This document shows, piece by piece, positions 22,824 through 22,997 of a DNA stretch of 22,997 nt (positions within the stretch are counted from its first letter, which is position 1; each line of letters starts with the position of its first letter). Both the position numbers and the translations under genes were made by a program. The notes under the pieces were generated by a model. It did not search any database and had not been told where the DNA came from. It worked only from the letters and a program-made list of their open reading frames with translations. The DNA is from an uncultured Mollicutes bacterium (GTDB lineage: Bacteria > Bacillota_I > Bacilli_A > Acholeplasmatales > Anaeroplasmataceae): the NCBI GenBank assembly GCA_900540705.1, contig UQGR01000033.1:1-22997 (forward strand), read 5' to 3'.

Positions 22824-22997
22824 ATGAAAACACATATTAGCTGGAACGAATATTTTATGGGAGTTGCTGCCCTTTCAGCCAAGAGAAGCAAGGATCCGAA
22901 TACGCAGGTGGGGTGCTGTATTGTGAGCCAGGACAATAAAATCTTGTCTATGGGATATAACGGGTTGCCGACAGGATGTTCTGACGATGAATTTCCC
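22824..22997 (+). CDS. dCMP deaminase, 3'-truncated by the window end
   Basis: The first 58 residues of a deoxycytidylate deaminase (ComEB-like), which makes dUMP for thymidylate synthesis. Visible are SWNEYFMGVAALSAKRSKDPNTQVGC and GYNGLPTGCSDDEFP, the characteristic N-terminal signature. The zinc-binding HAE and PCxxC motifs lie beyond the window end, so catalytic competence cannot be judged. GAGGAAA lies 6 bases before the ATG and the gene starts 17 bases after aspS, so it probably belongs to the same transcript. Confidence 0.85.
   Translation, partial: MKTHISWNEYFMGVAALSAKRSKDPNTQVGCCIVSQDNKILSMGYNGLPTGCSDDEFP

Overview
The window is about 23 kb of A+T-rich, densely packed bacterial chromosome. 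It reads as a low-G+C Firmicute, most likely an anaerobic member of the Clostridia, perhaps Lachnospirales-like. Four things point that way: the acetylase variant of the diaminopimelate pathway, strong AGGAGG-type ribosome binding sites, a T-box leader in front of hisS-aspS, and an archaeal-size AspRS beside hisS. That placement is an inference from gene content, not from a marker search. I see no insertion sequence, prophage, CRISPR array, tRNA or rRNA.

Region 1 (1-5761) is a plus-strand lysine/diaminopimelate operon: dapA (5' part missing at the window edge), dapB, dapH, asd, an aspartokinase and an M20 deacetylase of the DapL type, closed by an intrinsic terminator. Together they take aspartate to the semialdehyde, on to tetrahydrodipicolinate, and through N-acetylated intermediates toward LL-diaminopimelate. 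The aminotransferase, dapF and lysA are not in the window. The first ~66 bases do not look like dapA and are richer in G+C, so the contig edge may be chimeric.

Region 2 (5757-8366) has its own extended -10 promoter and encodes a cytoplasmic GH28 (polygalacturonase-family) enzyme and an AEC-family permease. It ends in a bidirectional terminator shared with a convergent, orphan ATP-grasp gene (minus strand). That gene is read from a divergent promoter pair shared with a six-TM membrane protein.

Region 3 (10437-13324) holds a predicted ECF-transporter S component next to a type III pantothenate kinase (coaX), which suggests pantothenate uptake and CoA synthesis. A membrane-anchored alpha/beta hydrolase and a small three-TM protein follow.

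Region 4 (13370-13601) is a gene-free stretch that looks like an independent structured RNA gene. It has a promoter, a predicted start at the first base of a 9-bp terminal helix, internal hairpins and a strong terminator. I cannot assign it to a known family; a 6S-like architecture is possible. It precedes a DbpA/YxiN-type DEAD-box helicase that is split into two frames by a C7 homopolymer, then rsmD, an unrecognised 341-aa protein, a 5'-nucleotidase-family lipoprotein and a membrane protein with a CxxC motif.

Region 5 (19355-22997) is a T-box-controlled operon: GNAT acetyltransferase, hisS, aspS and a dCMP deaminase cut by the window end. The T-box specifier reads GAC (Asp) and overlaps a CAC (His) triplet; the antiterminator bulge base fits tRNA-Asp better. 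A RimL-like acetyltransferase induced when tRNA-Asp is uncharged, next to AspRS, raises the testable idea of protection against aspartyl-adenylate-type AspRS inhibitors. This operon and the unassigned RNA are the two most interesting items in the window.
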